Assembly (NCBI GenBank): GCA_027186245.1
Contig: CP114493.1
Coordinates: 1,185,501 to 1,249,500, forward strand
Reading direction: 5' to 3'
Source: Coriaria nepalensis
Taxonomy: Eukaryota; Streptophyta; Magnoliopsida; Cucurbitales; Coriariaceae
Length of the DNA: 64,000 nt
The notes under the pieces are model-generated. The model searched no databases, was not told where the DNA came from, and was given only the letters and a program-made list of their open reading frames with translations. Each line of letters begins with the position of its first letter. Within the stretch, counting starts at the first letter, position 1. A program made the translations under genes and the position numbers. This document shows positions 11,701 through 23,913 of this stretch, one piece after another.

Positions 11701-12830
11701 TCAAGGCTGACGTTGCGAAGAAGTTCAGTTTCAAGTTAGTCAAGTCTAGTAGTTTCACCAAGACAGTCAACTCGAAGGCATTGCCAATCATGGGGATAGC
11801 CTATACCAAGACTAGTGTTGGACAATAGTCAGGAGTCGTCAAGTTCATAGTCATCCCGATATATGACAACGACGTGGTGCTTGGGTTAGACTGGCAAGAT
11901 CAGGTAAAGGCTTGTCTTATGCCTTACGCCAATTCAATCATGATTATGGTTGTTGGTTTTACTTACATGGTCCCGGTCTTAAGAGAGACCCGGTTGAGGA
12001 TAAACGTGTTGTTTGCTATGCAATTATGCAAGGGATTGAAGCGAGAGCAAGAGACCTACCTTATAGCTTTAAAGGTGGACGAAGGCGAGTCATCTAAGGA
12101 GGGGGAGATTCTAAAGGAAGTGCAAGGAGTTCTGATACGTAATGCCACCGGAACTTCCAAAGAAGTTGTCACCTAGGAGGGAGGTGGATCATAAGCTAGA
12201 GTTGGTGGAAAGAGTGAAGCAACCAGCCATTGCACCTTATCGCATGACAACATCCGAGTTAGAAGAGTTGAGGAAGTAACTTAAAAAAATGTTCGAAGCG
12301 AGGTTCATTCAACTATCTAAAGGTTCATATAGGGCACTTGTACTTTTCCAAAATAAGACGGATGGATCATTGGGATTGTGCATTGACTACCGAGTACTCA
12401 ACAAGCTCATGGTGAAGAATAAATATATGATTCCTCTCATATTGAATTTGTTCAATCAACTTGGGAGCGCAAGAAAATTCTTCAAGCTAGACTTGCGATC
12501 GGGGTATTGGCAAGTCCGGATAGTGGAAAAGGATTAGGAGAAGATCGCTTATGTGACGCGGTATGGGTTATACGAGTTCCTAGTGATGTCTTTCGGCCTC
12601 ACTAATGCACCAGCCATGTTTTGTATGCTTATGAATAAGGTACTTGCTCAGTTTCTTAACAAGTTTGTAGTTGTTTATCTTGATGATATTGTTGTGTATA
12701 GTCACACCTTAGAGAACCATGTTGAGTATTTGAGGAATGTATTTCCAAGCCTTGAAGAAGAACGAGCTCTACGTTAAGAGGAAAAGGTGATCGGTTGCAC
12801 AAGAGCTCTAGATTTAGCCCCACAATTTTA
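8799..12830. repeat. Tandem duplication, copy 2 (4.03 kb)
   Basis: Second copy of the unit described at 4765-8798, in the same orientation and directly abutting. It ends at the same sequence (CCCCACAATTTTA) as copy 1, after which unique DNA resumes with TTTCACTC. All stops and frameshifts of the gypsy remnant are shared with copy 1, so the element had decayed before duplication. Confidence 0.95.
11007..12830 (+). pseudogene. Degenerate Ty3/gypsy gag-pro-RT fragment (in copy 2)
   Basis: Identical as far as I can see to the remnant in copy 1. It has the zinc knuckle near 11457, the damaged protease motif, the RT core with YLDD near 12680, the same in-frame stops, and a right end before RNase H. 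It holds no extra sequence that would make it more complete. Confidence 0.88.
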
Positions 12831-13346
12831 TTTCACTCTTTAACTAACTTGGTTAAAAAATAATTTAAATATATAGGAAATCTAATGTAAAAGTTGAAAA
12901 ATTAAGAATCAAGAATCATTTAAGTAAATTTAATAAAAATTTATTAATAAAATGCTTGAAAGGGAAAAAATATATATATTCATTAAAAGAAATACGAGGA
13001 AGAAAAAAAAATCTTAATAAATAAATAATTAAATTAAAATTTATAATTATTTATATTAAAAAAAAATAACAATAAGATTATTGATATTGATATAATTTTA
13101 ATTAGATGAATATAATCTAATTAAATAAAAATATAATATATTAAATCGAATTATAATATGACAAATCCAATAAATTATTGTTACTCATCCCCGAGTTGAA
13201 TACTCCGGTAAAAACAAGAGATAAGAGTAACATGGAACAAAGCACCTAAATTACTGTAGTAACTAACAAAAAAAAAAAAAAAACAATCCTCCTTACTGAC
13301 TAATTAAAAATCACATGGAAAGCTTTCACTAAATTCGTTCTATTTC
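12831..13346. other. AT-rich intergenic DNA, 3' side of the BTB/TAZ gene
   Basis: Very AT-rich sequence with A-runs (for example 13267-13283). The right part is probably the 3' untranslated region and terminator of the minus-strand BTB/TAZ gene. I see no other gene or repeat. Confidence 0.5.
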
Positions 13347-15649
13347 TCATTTCTGTAGTAGTAATGATGGCTGGTTGTGTTTGATGTTGCGATTATGATG
13401 ACCCCACAACTTTGTTTCGTGCAGAGAAAGAGAAGAAACGGCTTTAGCAGATACTACCTTCCTCACAAGCAGCTTCCATTTCGCATCATCTTTTCTTTTC
13501 TCTTGTTGCGTCCTCAATTTGAATTGCCTATCATCACCACGTTGAAATTCAAAACACAAGACGAGACTTAAATTTGTATTGCCCACCATTGATTTTTTAT
13601 ATTTTTTACATATATATTTATTTAATTTAGTAATTGAATCTGAAAATGAAACAAATAGAATCAAGCTCTTAAAGATATCTTTTGAGAAAATCATGCATAT
13701 TGTTTAAGTCGTGCTCGATATTACTGGTCCAAACCTATTAGATTATTAGAATATAATAATCTAATAAAACCTAAACTTAAGACAAAAAGAAGTTATCCTA
13801 GACAAGACACCTAGGAGTTATTCAAAGATTAAAAGTCATACACACGTGAGTATATTAGGAGTTGATTATTATCTCTTAATTAATTTTATAAATGATTAGG
13901 ACTTAGATCAAGACGTATTTTGATATAAAAAAAACACTCAATCTAAGGAAAGGAAACACTACAAGTTTTGAATTCCATACCATGTCTACGGCTCTCTAGA
14001 AAGCAAAGCTACTTCATTTCTTATTTTCTTGATATATTATTATACTTATAATTCAAGAGGTCGGTGGGTTTTTTAAATATTTTATTTTATTATTTTAAAT
14101 ATAATTATTTGATTCCCTATTATCTAGAGAAACTGTAACGAATATTTACTTGTCAAAATTAATGTAATGTTCTGTTTAAAATTTTGAGGATATGTGTTCC
14201 ATTAAATCCAAACGGTATTCTAAAACATTTAGACCAATATCTTGAGTTAAATTTCAAATCGTGTAAGAGTTGTAAGAATTAGAGAATTTTACCTGCAGAG
14301 GGGGACTTTGCAAGAATGAGACGTGTCGCAATCACACAACGAAGAGTGGAGTCTCAAGAGCTGCCACATCCGCTTGCAACGTAAGCACCCACGGTTCGCT
14401 CTGTTCCTACACGTGCCGAAATGCTTGATCAGAAGCTGGAGACCTTGACACGTGGAGAACTTGCTACATGGCTCCTTCTTGACGGGCTTCACATCGTGTG
14501 GGCCCACACTCGTGCACCCTTCTGTACAGATGTGCTCCAAGCACTCCATCGCCTCGCTTAGCTGCAGATACAGCCTGCGCTCCTCCCTTCGCCTCCTTGT
14601 CCTCTTCTTCCTCTGCAATTAATTAAAGGAGATACCGACCAAAACAAAAATAATAATTCATTATTTAATTAATTATTTCAATTAACATTTTCTGAATTAT
14701 TTGAAAGTGTTTACCGACTCGGATTCGTCGATGAATTGTAGGATTTGGAGCTCGAGCCTGGGGTCATGATCCTGCAGGAATTTCCATCCCTCTGTTTTCT
14801 CAACAGATTTGAAGTGAGAGGACACCATTTTCATACACTTGAGGTAGAGATCAGGTGCGTCGCAGAGCCTCGCTAGTTGAAGCACGTCCACCACGTTCTC
14901 CGTCGTCAGCCGTTGAGCCAGATCTTTTGTGCATTTCTGTTTCAGCTGTGGGACAAGGTAAACATGCGATAGCGCTAGCAGGTGCATTCCATACTCGGCC
15001 AAATGCTCCTCCGTGCACCTGAAATCATCACCACCACCAGCAGGGCCGTCAGCAAATGTTGATTGAATCAATAATCGGACGAGCAAAAATGTTCTTAGCG
15101 CGGGAAATGAAGTTCGACGGTTGAAATCTATCGACTGGATTTACTTTACCGACCTTGACGTATAGAGGAACAGAACGAAGGTGGCGACCGCCTCGCAAGG
15201 AACGCCGAGAATCGAAATGATTTTGTCGGAGCTCCGGTGCTTTTTCGGCCGATCTATAATGTTCTCCAAAACCGGTGAAATCGAAGCCTGCGATTTCGAA
15301 TTCCAAATAAAAGAAACCAGAATCAGATCATCGATCATTGATCTTGAGCTAATGCCTACCAAATCATTCTAATCAGTTATCAAAATTTGAGTAATAAGGT
15401 TTATCAGAGGTTTTCTTTGCCAATTTAAATTTTGTAAAACAAGGATCAATCTCCGGTACAAGGCACTACCAGAATGCTCGAATGCGCCGGAATCCGAAGT
15501 CCGCCGGAGGTAACTATTTCGATGTCAGGCTCCGGTAGATCCTTACACCGGAATCTAAGTCTCGCGGCGGGGTTGGCCGCCGGAGAATCGCTATTATGAT
15601 CGAAGAGAAGATTAACAGGAGAGATTGACATTTCGTGAATGACCTCCAT
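13347..15649 (-). CDS. BT1: BTB/POZ and TAZ domain protein, BT1/BT2 type
   Basis: Five minus-strand exons in phase: 15470-15649, 15154-15287, 14715-15018, 14293-14612 and 13347-13527, giving 372 residues, the length of the BT family. The BTB domain spans roughly 40-150, with IEIVTSGGLRIPAHSSIL, VPCEAVATFVLFLYTSR and HLLALSHVYLVPQLKQ. A BACK-like linker follows (TTENVVDVLQLARLCDAPDL). A basic stretch, RKKRTRRRR, at about 207-215 resembles a nuclear signal. The TAZ zinc domain (about 220-315) has C/H residues in GLQLLIKHFGTC and CLRCKRMWQLLRLHSSLCD. The C-terminal KWKLLVRKVVSAKA is the region that binds calmodulin in relatives. Family members are CUL3 adaptors acting in nitrate, hormone and telomerase responses. 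A TATA box sits 116 bases upstream. The last exon ends shortly after SSLSL with a divergent tail (ETKLWGHHNRN). BT1 rather than BT2 rests on gene order. Confidence 0.93.
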
Positions 15650-15654
15650 TCTAG

Positions 15655-15715
15655 AGAGACAGAGAGAGAGAAGAGAGCTAGAGAGAGAAAGTGTGCGTGC
15701 GTCCTGCGTGAGAGA
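15655..15715 (-). repeat. GA-rich microsatellite in the BTB/TAZ 5' leader
   Basis: Purine-rich GAGAGA tracts (CT-rich on the coding strand) directly upstream of the ATG. CT-rich leaders of this kind are common in plant 5' UTRs. Confidence 0.6.
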
Positions 15716-15764
15716 GATGATGAAAAAGATGCGTTGTAGTACTCCGCCTGCCTGATACGAACGA

Positions 15765-15771
15765 ATTTATA
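15765..15771 (-). promoter_or_regulatory. TATA box of the BTB/TAZ gene
   Basis: TATAAAT on the minus strand, about 116 bases upstream of the predicted ATG, with a CT-rich leader between. This is the expected distance for a short-leader plant promoter. Confidence 0.6.
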
Positions 15772-16757
15772 GTCGGGGAAGAGAAATCGAAGTAGAATTT
15801 TTGGCAAAGGGTAACGTGAAATGATTATAGAATTCACCTGGCACGCGCTGGAGTCTGGTGGTGAGTTGCACGCGCAGAACCTTTTTTCTTAATTAACTAT
15901 AATTAATATTTTTATAGTAACCAGTTGGGCAAACAGTTGTTTCTTAATTAATAATTAACTATAAAATTTTGATTTATCTTTTACTTTAATACATTTTATT
16001 AGTAGCCAGTTGGGCAAACAGTTGGGTTGCGGTTTGGATAAGTGTAAGAAATTGTAGATGATTAGGATCCAACAAGATAAAAAACACACAGAAAGAAACA
16101 CACCGTAGCCGTTGCTGTTGTAGGGGCCAACTGGCAACTGGTTCGTGGGCGTTTGGATTATATATTAATTTGTAATAAATTTATGTTTTTAAGCAACCTA
16201 ATCATGTTTTTAATTAATAAAATCTGTAATTTATCTTAAATGTTAACCCCAAATGTCGGATAAGTCCAATTAGTACTCGATCATGACTTTATCGTAGTTC
16301 TAAGGCACGGGATCAACAATTTTTCTTTAAGCCACGCATTAAACATTTACCATATATAGCTAATAGCTAATATGTCCGTCCTCTCACGGCATTCCGATTC
16401 GATATCTATTCAAAAATTATTTGATCCGATATGACCATCATCTAATATTTTCAGACCGATCAAGCTCAACCCTAATAGCTAACCTGTCCAATAAAATATC
16501 AGCCAAAAATACTTAGCGATTGTTTTCTTTTAATTTGATTTGTGGTATCGCAACATTTAGGAATAACAACCGATCATTAAGTAATGTCTGACGTGGAAAG
16601 GATGAACCCCACAATCACCCATCCTTAAGGCTGAATCGAAAGAGTCATCCGACTCATCCAATAAACCGGCTTTTGGAGATTCGTAGAAGTCGTATGACGT
16701 GTCACTTTTCATTCTCATCTCTTGCCGGTTGTCACCTGAGAAGACAAACTCATTCAA

Positions 16758-16822
16758 CTGGCTGCTCTAACCTACCACGGGTCCCCCACTCCTTTTACCC
16801 GATACTTGTTCGAATGGCGAAT
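16758..16822 (+). repeat. Dispersed direct repeat, copy A
   Basis: A block starting CTGCTCTAACCTACCACGGG and running to GAATGGCGAATCA matches, at roughly three bases in four, the block at 18589-18648. It is probably part of an old dispersed element. Confidence 0.45.
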
Positions 16823-18588
16823 CAAAATCTGTCCCGTATACGTAATACCTACAAACTTGGAAGTATAAAAGATTTTTTTTTTTTTCAGTAGTTATCTTCT
16901 CTACAATCAAGTCAGATTTTAGCAACTACTTTAGAATATTTTATGTAAGTCGTCGTTTTGACTTTTCTCTCTATTTTAGTGACACTTTAAATCTTTACGT
17001 AATATTAGTCTTCTATTACTCCTGTTTAAACTCAAACCCCATCATGCACTGCCAAATTTGAACAAGTTTATGAACTTGATCATCACTCCTCTCTTCTCTA
17101 ATGGCTAGGTATGCTTCTATCTCTCTCTCTCTCCACATTCAAGTCTGTAAGTCGTTATTTTGGTCTTTCTCTTTATTTTAATGACTCTTTAATTTTTACG
17201 TTAATGATTATTTCATATTTGATTTGGTCTTTCTCTTTTTACTGCATGTCAAATATTAATGCTTAAAAGTTGTTGAATAGAAGGTTTTTGATTTCCGCCT
17301 GCCACTTTTTCAAATTTCACTCAACGACAAGGTGGAACGTTAGTTTAGAATCTCCATCCTGCGACTGATGAGTTCATTGGCTACTTTGGTTTGCAGTTAC
17401 TAAAAGTTCATCATCTAAAAAGGGTTACCAAGAACATCGAAGAATTGAAACTTCAACCGGTGAGATTTTGCTTGAAGTTATGTTTACTTATTTTCAAACA
17501 TAAAAAGCTTCAAACATTTATATATATATACATGCATAGAAAAGAGGTATGAATAACGATGTACCAACATCTCTTCACAATTAGCAATGAAATTTGTGAT
17601 GAAAAGAGATGCAAGGTTTGACATTAAATATCAGACCTATATAAATAGTGTAACAAATCGAAAGCCATTAAATATCTTTACAAGTATATCAACAAAAGTC
17701 CAAATAGAGCTACTCTAAGAGAATGTTCCATGGGATCAAATATCGGATATTATGTCCCTCAAGTTGATAAAATAAAAATCTTTCTTAATTGTAGATCACA
17801 TCACCTATTAATATTAAAATTCTAATAGATAAAGTGGAGAACGAAGATCCTAAATATATGAGAAACATTATCTACAATAAATATATGTGAATTATATCAT
17901 TTTTATTTTATTAAATTTTAAGTTCAAACTTTATAATATCGTTTTAAGTTATATATACAATTTATTATTTTCCATATATCGTCTTAAATTATATAAAAAA
18001 TTCATTATTTTTCCTCCTACCTAATCTTTATTATTAAAGTATAAATATATTTATAATTTTTTCATACATCACGTTAAAAATTAATATATATATTATAGTC
18101 TGGACTTGAGGGGGAAGGTTAAAGGAGTTGTAGTGACCAAGTTCGATCCATTGTTTATTAAAATTAAAGGTCTCTGGAAGTTGTAAAATTATGTATGGAA
18201 CATAGATGGAATATAACCAAATGACGGAAGTATAATCGATTCTAATTTTTAATTCCACATAATCACAATTACACGAGCCATAAAAGTGAAGTTCAACATT
18301 CAAAATTGCTCATATATACTACAATGCCTCTCATTTTCCTCTTGCCTTGCCCAAGATTTTGATTTCTTCTCAGGTAAGGGAGTGATAACACTTCACTCAT
18401 TCAAATCTCTATTCGTATATACTAGGTTGATGTTTATGTTTATGTTTATGTAGGAAAGTCGGCTGCTGATTTGGAAATTCACGAGGTTTGGCCCAAAAGA
18501 GTACATCAAATGTGAAAGCCTGCCCCAAAAGAGTGTTGTACTTTGGGCCGAGAAGCCCAGAACAATTTTGCTTTCTCTGTTCCTCAGA

Positions 18589-18648
18589 GACTGCTACGAC
18601 CTACCACGTGTCCCCATTTCTTACAGGTACTTGGTTGAATAGCGTATT
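18589..18648 (+). repeat. Dispersed direct repeat, copy B
   Basis: A block starting CTGCTACGACCTACCACGTG that matches copy A at 16758. The flanks of the two copies do not align over a long distance by eye. Confidence 0.45.
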
Positions 18649-19606
18649 ATGTCATAACACATTCAAAACCCTCCTCAGAATTTATTAGGACATTTTTGTT
18701 ATTTTTATTTTATTTATTATTTTTTTTGATTGGACTGATTTAAGAATTTCTCCGGAACTAACCTCACATAAGAACTTCTAATTTTAGTATAGAAATATTA
18801 TTTTAAATGTTTCTGGGGTGTAAATACAAATAACAACAAACTTCAGAGTCTTAAAATTATATTTTGAGCTCTTTTCATGAGTTGGGTTTCTCAGTATCCT
18901 ACTTCTTGTTTGGGCTTGTGCTTTACAGTTAACACCCATCAACTGAGATGAGTTAGTCCGCATGTTGAAGCCCAATAAGAGTCCTCTCTCACAAAAGCTC
19001 TCCTTTTGAGGCCCTTTCCACTCCTATGCATTGTTTTTGAAAATTTGATATACTTATAAGATATTATCTAATACTAATAATATAGATCTACAATTTGATC
19101 ATGATTCATTTTTTATATTAAGAAGTATAGTTTTCATTCGGATCAGTAGTACATACATGAATATTTAAAAAGTTACGTTTGGAAATTTAACTGAAAAGGC
19201 CAGAATTTTCATATAAAAGGGTGCGCCATGAATTGATGAAAATTGATATCAGCTCTCTACCAGTCGGAACTTTACGTGAAGACAAAGATTTGTTGACAGG
19301 ATGATGATAGCACCAAATCAAAAGGTGTTTCCTTAATTGTAGGGAACTTGTAGCGTAAGACCAAAAAAAAAAATTTGAGAGAAATTGAATTAGTAATAGG
19401 GTAACATTATAGTGTTTCAATTTGTGTTGGGGGTACTATTTCTAGGTGGAATCTTTCCTTTGACTACTATTGCCAGTCCATCACTTTCTTTTTTTTCAAT
19501 TGATGATATGGTATAATATGTCATGGAACTACCTTATGATATAGCCTGATATCCCCCATCTCTGAATTTATGGAGAAAAAAAAATTGTAATAACTATGTA
19601 CATATT

Positions 19607-20403
19607 ATGTCGATGGTTTATGGATAGCTTAATGGGTTATCTTTGGATTTCAATTGGTACCCGACGAATCTTTATCAGGTTAAAAAATTTAAATTAGTAT
19701 AAAATATGTAATTGGAGATGTTTTGAAGATATAAAAAGTTATGAGACTATTTTAAAAATAAGAGAAATTAGAGATTTGATCTCTCACTCATGACTAAAGG
19801 GGTAAAAAATATCATTAGATCTGAAAAACAGTAAAGCCCTCTTCTCCTTCTTCCCTCTTGCATGCAACAGTAGCCTCCTCTTAGCTCGATTTGCGCCACT
19901 GATCTCCATACAAATTTTCAGTGGTTTGATCTATTTGTATTTTTCTGTTTGCTCTTCCTCTTTCCTTGTGATTCTTAGTTTGTTAGTTTTTGGATCAGGA
20001 AGAAAACGTAGTTAAAAATTTGAGTTAGTGATTGTAAAATATTTAATTAATATTGGATGATTTTGTATATTAGTGGATCTAAGACTTGGTTGTATGCCTG
20101 TACCGGAAACTCTATCACTATTGCAAAAGATACTTATATTTTTGGAATTCGAGTAAATATAATTTATCTTGATCGATTTAATCTCATAGACGAACTACTA
20201 TAATCTTCTTGTGCATTTTCTTTTATGTGCATTATTTAATTTCCTAGAAAATATGTCTATTAATTTCATAGTCATTATTTTATTGCTTAAAGAAATTTGC
20301 AGGTAGCTTTCTCACTGTTTCAAGTCTAAAGAAACTTGTATATTGAATTATTAATATGATATTCTTAGTCCTGGTAGGCTATATGAAATCGACTCGGACT
20401 TGG
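19607..20403 (+). repeat. 5' LTR of the copia element
   Basis: Direct repeat partner of 21719-22562. The outer border is approximate because the first bases have diverged. The sequence passes straight into RT coding sequence, so the primer-binding site and gag have been lost. Confidence 0.65.
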
Positions 20404-21630
20404 GTTACAAAAATAACATTTTTGCATGGTGAGTTAGATGAAACAATATACATGAGTCAATCTCTTGGTTATGTTTATAAGAAACATCTTGAGCATGTTT
20501 GTCTATTGAAAAAATCTGTGTATGGTTTAAAACAATTACCACGGTACTAGTATATTAGGTTTAACTCATTTGTAGTGAAAATAGGTTTCACTAGAAGTAA
20601 TTATGACTCTTATTTTTATTTTACATGTGAAAATTATGTTTATATTTATTTATTAATTTATGTAGATCACATGCTTCTAATAAGTAAATCACAAATAAAA
20701 GTAAATGAACTCAAGAAAGAGTTAAGTCTAGAATTTGATATGAAAGACTTAGGGCATGCAAATGAGATTCTAGGAAATGGAAATTATTAGAAATATAAAA
20801 AATAAATCTTTAAAATTGAATAGAGAGTCATATTTTTAAAAAATTAGTATTCAGTTTGAGGGGGAGGGTTGCAAACCGGTTTTTTTATCGTTACTAAATC
20901 ACTTTATTCTAAATAAAAATTAAAGCCTCAAAACTAATTCCGAGTTAGTGAAAATATGGCATATTCTCTACTCTAATGCCATAAGATCCATTATGTATTC
21001 TATGATTAGTACCCGTCTGGATTCGTCATTTTCTATTCTTTGCTAAGTAGGTTTATATCAAATCTCGGTTTAATACATTAAAATGCATTAAAGTAGTGTT
21101 TGAGGTATATTACTAGCACTAGTAGTGAAGGTTTATATTTTCATAATTGGACTAACTCTTTGGATTCAGTTGATTTTGTAGATAATGATTTTGGGGGTGA
21201 TTGGGATTTCCGAAAGTCAACTACCTTATTCTAATTCCTATTGGATGGTAATTGTGTTAGTTGGAAAACACAATTACAACCATTGGTGGCTCTTTCATTA
21301 ACAGAGATGGAGACGGAGTATGTGGCCATGACAAACGCATTTAAGGAAGCCATATAGTTACAAGAGTTGTTTAAGGAATCAAATATTTTGAATGGTAAAT
21401 GTACGGTGTTTTCAAATAGTCAAAGTGTCATCCACTTATGTAAGAATCTGGTATATCACGAGAGGACTAAACATATAAATATTAAATATTATATTGTTTG
21501 TGACCTTATTGCTTCAGGTATCATTCACATATCAAATGTTTCTATGAAAGAGTATCCATCATATATGGGAACGAAGATTATTACTGTAACTAAATTCAAG
21601 CATTGCATGAATTTGTTACATATGGGGTGA
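20380..21630 (+). pseudogene. Remnant copia RT and RNase H
   Basis: Translation gives typical copia RT text: TFLHGELDETIYMSQS, KKSVYGLKQ and LLIYVDH. Copia RTs have YVDD at the last site, so the second catalytic aspartate is replaced by His. After a gap, RNase H follows (NCVSWKTQLQPLVALSLTEM, then KEAI-stop-LQELFKES and HINIKYYIV). Stops and gaps occur throughout (for example 20548-20550 and 20788). A second polypurine-like tract near 20850 (TTGAGGGGGAGGG) lies in the middle of the region. Not functional. Confidence 0.8.
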
Positions 21631-21718
21631 CACATAAAAATTGGGCTTTGAAGAACTTCCGAGATGTTTTCATTGTGGCATGGTGATATAATCGATTTTA
21701 GACTCAAGATGGAGATTA

Positions 21719-22562
21719 TTGATGATTTATGTGGTGAGCCCCAACCGGATGCCCCAATGAGCTGCCTTTAGGTTCAAATTGGTAATTCGACCGATATTTA
21801 TCGGGTCAAAAAAACTAGGTTGATATAAAATACATAATCAGACTTGTTTTGGAGATATAGGAAATTATGGTGATGTTTTGGGAATAAGAGACCTGCTCTC
21901 TCACTTATGCTTCATGACTAAAGGGGTAAATATCAACAAATCTGGAAAACAGCAAAACCCTCTTCTCCTTCTTCTCTCCTGCATGCGACAGTAGCCTTCT
22001 CTTGGCCTAATTCGCACCGCCAATTTTCATACTTTCTGGTGGTTTGATCTACTTGTGATTTTCGATTTGCTCTTTCTTTTTCTTTGTGATTCTTAGTTTG
22101 TTAGATTTCAGATTAGGAAGAAAACATAGCTGAATATCTAAGTTAGGGATAGTCAAATATGTATTGAATATTTGATTGATGTTAGATGATTTTATGTATT
22201 AGTGAATTTAGGACTTTGTTGTATGCTTGTATGAAAAACTCTATTATTATTTTAAACAAGATTCTTAAATTTCTGGAACTCGATTAAATTTAATTTATCT
22301 TAAATCGATTTAATCTTATAAACAAATCACTATAACTTTCTTATGTCTTTTCTTTTCCGTGCATTGTTTAATTGCCAAGAAAATCTGCATATTAATTTCA
22401 CAGTCATTAGTTTATAGCTTAAAGAAATCTGCAAGGTAGTATGCTCACTGTTTCAATTCTAAAGAAACCTGTATATTGAAATATTGATATGCTATTCTTG
22501 GTCCATGACAAAATGAGCAGTAGGTAGGCTGTATGAAATCGACTTAGACTTGGGTTACAAAA
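21719..22562 (+). repeat. 3' LTR of the copia element
   Basis: Direct repeat partner of 19607-20403, beginning after the polypurine stretch. The target-site duplication could not be identified. Confidence 0.65.
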
Positions 22563-23913
22563 GTGCGAAGAACCAGAACTAAACAAACAAAATTACAACA
22601 TATTAGTTTATTTATTGAATTACTTTTTTTTATTTTTTAAGATACCTATCTTAAGGTTCACATACTTACTAGCTTGATTGACTGCTTCTATTATAGTATT
22701 ACTAAGGTGTACCACTTTTTTCAATCAATATCGGATCTTTCAATTCTCCAGGTTCAGGCCTTGATTCATTCTCTTCAAAACATAGTATATACGAGGTATT
22801 TGATTATTTCAAAATCTGTTAAATTATAATTTTTTTTTTCCATTTCCTAATTAATCTGAGAAGAGATTAATTAAATTAAAATAGAAGGAATTCTAATCCC
22901 TCCCATCTCTATCAAAGAATGAGCAGATGAAGACTTGTATGGCTTATAAACAATGAGAACTAGATAGATGGGCATCATAAACACCCACATGCACTCCATC
23001 AATCTGAACAAAATTTAGGGAGACTTTTACTACAACTTCCATGTGCTCTTGATACAAACCCTAGACACGACACAACATGCAGCAACAACAACAACAACAA
23101 CATAAGTCTTTGTCAAAGACGTTGTTGCACTCAATTAACTAACTATGCATTTAGCAACATGCGGCTAGTTAATGCCTTGCATGTGCTTTTTGTATGTTCC
23201 TTAAACCCATCTATCTTTATATAGACTTTATCCTCCACCCACTCTAATAAATCTCCACTTTGGCCCTTTTTTTTTAATTTTTTTTAAATTTTTTTTTTAA
23301 TTTTCGGTTGGTAGGAGGAGTAGGATTGATTGTGAATGTTTGTTAGTTTTAAAAATTTATAATTTTAAATTTCAATTAATTAATTTTACTTTTCTCTTAA
23401 AAAACTATTCATTTTATTTATATATTTTAAGAATAATTTTATTCTAAGTCATATTAATAATTTTTATTATATCAGAAATTAATAATAAAAATTACTGATA
23501 TGATTATAGTTCGTTAATTAGAGTAAAATACTCTTAGAATGTTTTATAAATACTGTTTAATGAAATCGATTATGGTATATTTTTTTCGATCTGGAGTGTT
23601 TAAAAGAGAAGTGAAAAGGGTATATAGAGAGATGCATAAACAAGATAGAAGTATAATTTAGATATTTCCAACTCTTCTGCACTTACGCTTTCTCATAGCC
23701 CAAGATTGAGCTTCAAAGAAAATTACATGCTGAGGTCGTTTAAGAAGAAAAACAAAAAGGCCTAAAATATTTGGCGGGAAAAAAAAAATAAAGAAGAAGA
23801 AGCTGGTAAGAGTCAATCACGGAAGCAATTGACCCCTTAATAATTTTTTTTCCTTCTTTTAAGGAGGATATTTAATTAATTAATTTATAATTATGTTCTA
23901 AATTGGGTCACGA
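22563..23913. other. Intergenic DNA downstream of the pectate lyase gene
   Basis: AT-rich. It holds a (CAA)n microsatellite at about 23080-23102 and T-rich runs near 23268-23302. No gene was recognised. The right end probably contains the 3' untranslated region of the minus-strand pectate lyase gene. Confidence 0.5.

Larger units (their letters stand above)
15850..19606. other. AT-rich intergenic region without a gene
   Basis: About 3.7 kb. It holds small local repeats: a CCAGTTGGGCAAACAGTTG segment twice near 15920 and 16003, and a GTAAGTCGT-led segment near 16944 and again near 17147. It also holds (CT)n near 17120, a TA run near 17520 and a short shared block at 16758 and 18589 listed separately. 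A polypurine stretch near 18107 (TTGAGGGGGAAGG) resembles a retroelement polypurine tract, but no element could be built on it. No protein-like frame was recognised. Confidence 0.5.
19607..22562 (+). mobile_element. Internally deleted Ty1/copia retrotransposon with diverged LTRs
   Basis: Two direct repeats of about 0.8 kb, 19607-20403 and 21719-22562, flank a short internal part. Both contain CATGACTAAAGGGGTAAA, then CCCTCTTCTCCTTCTTC with TGCATGC following, then TTGTGATTCTTAGTTTGTTAG, and end near ACTTGGGTTACAAAA. By eye the two copies differ at roughly one base in five, so the insertion is old. A polypurine stretch (CAAGATGGAGATT) directly precedes the 3' copy, as in copia elements. Gag, protease, integrase and the start of RT are missing. 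Confidence 0.8.

Noticed and set aside
4765..12830. The two 4-kb units as a tandem pair of LTR elements sharing an LTR
   Set aside because: A shared-LTR tandem would show three LTR copies. Here no direct repeat borders a unit, and the right end breaks off inside RT.
18107..18125. Polypurine tract suggesting a retroelement 3' end
   Set aside because: No LTR-like direct repeat or coding remnant could be tied to it.
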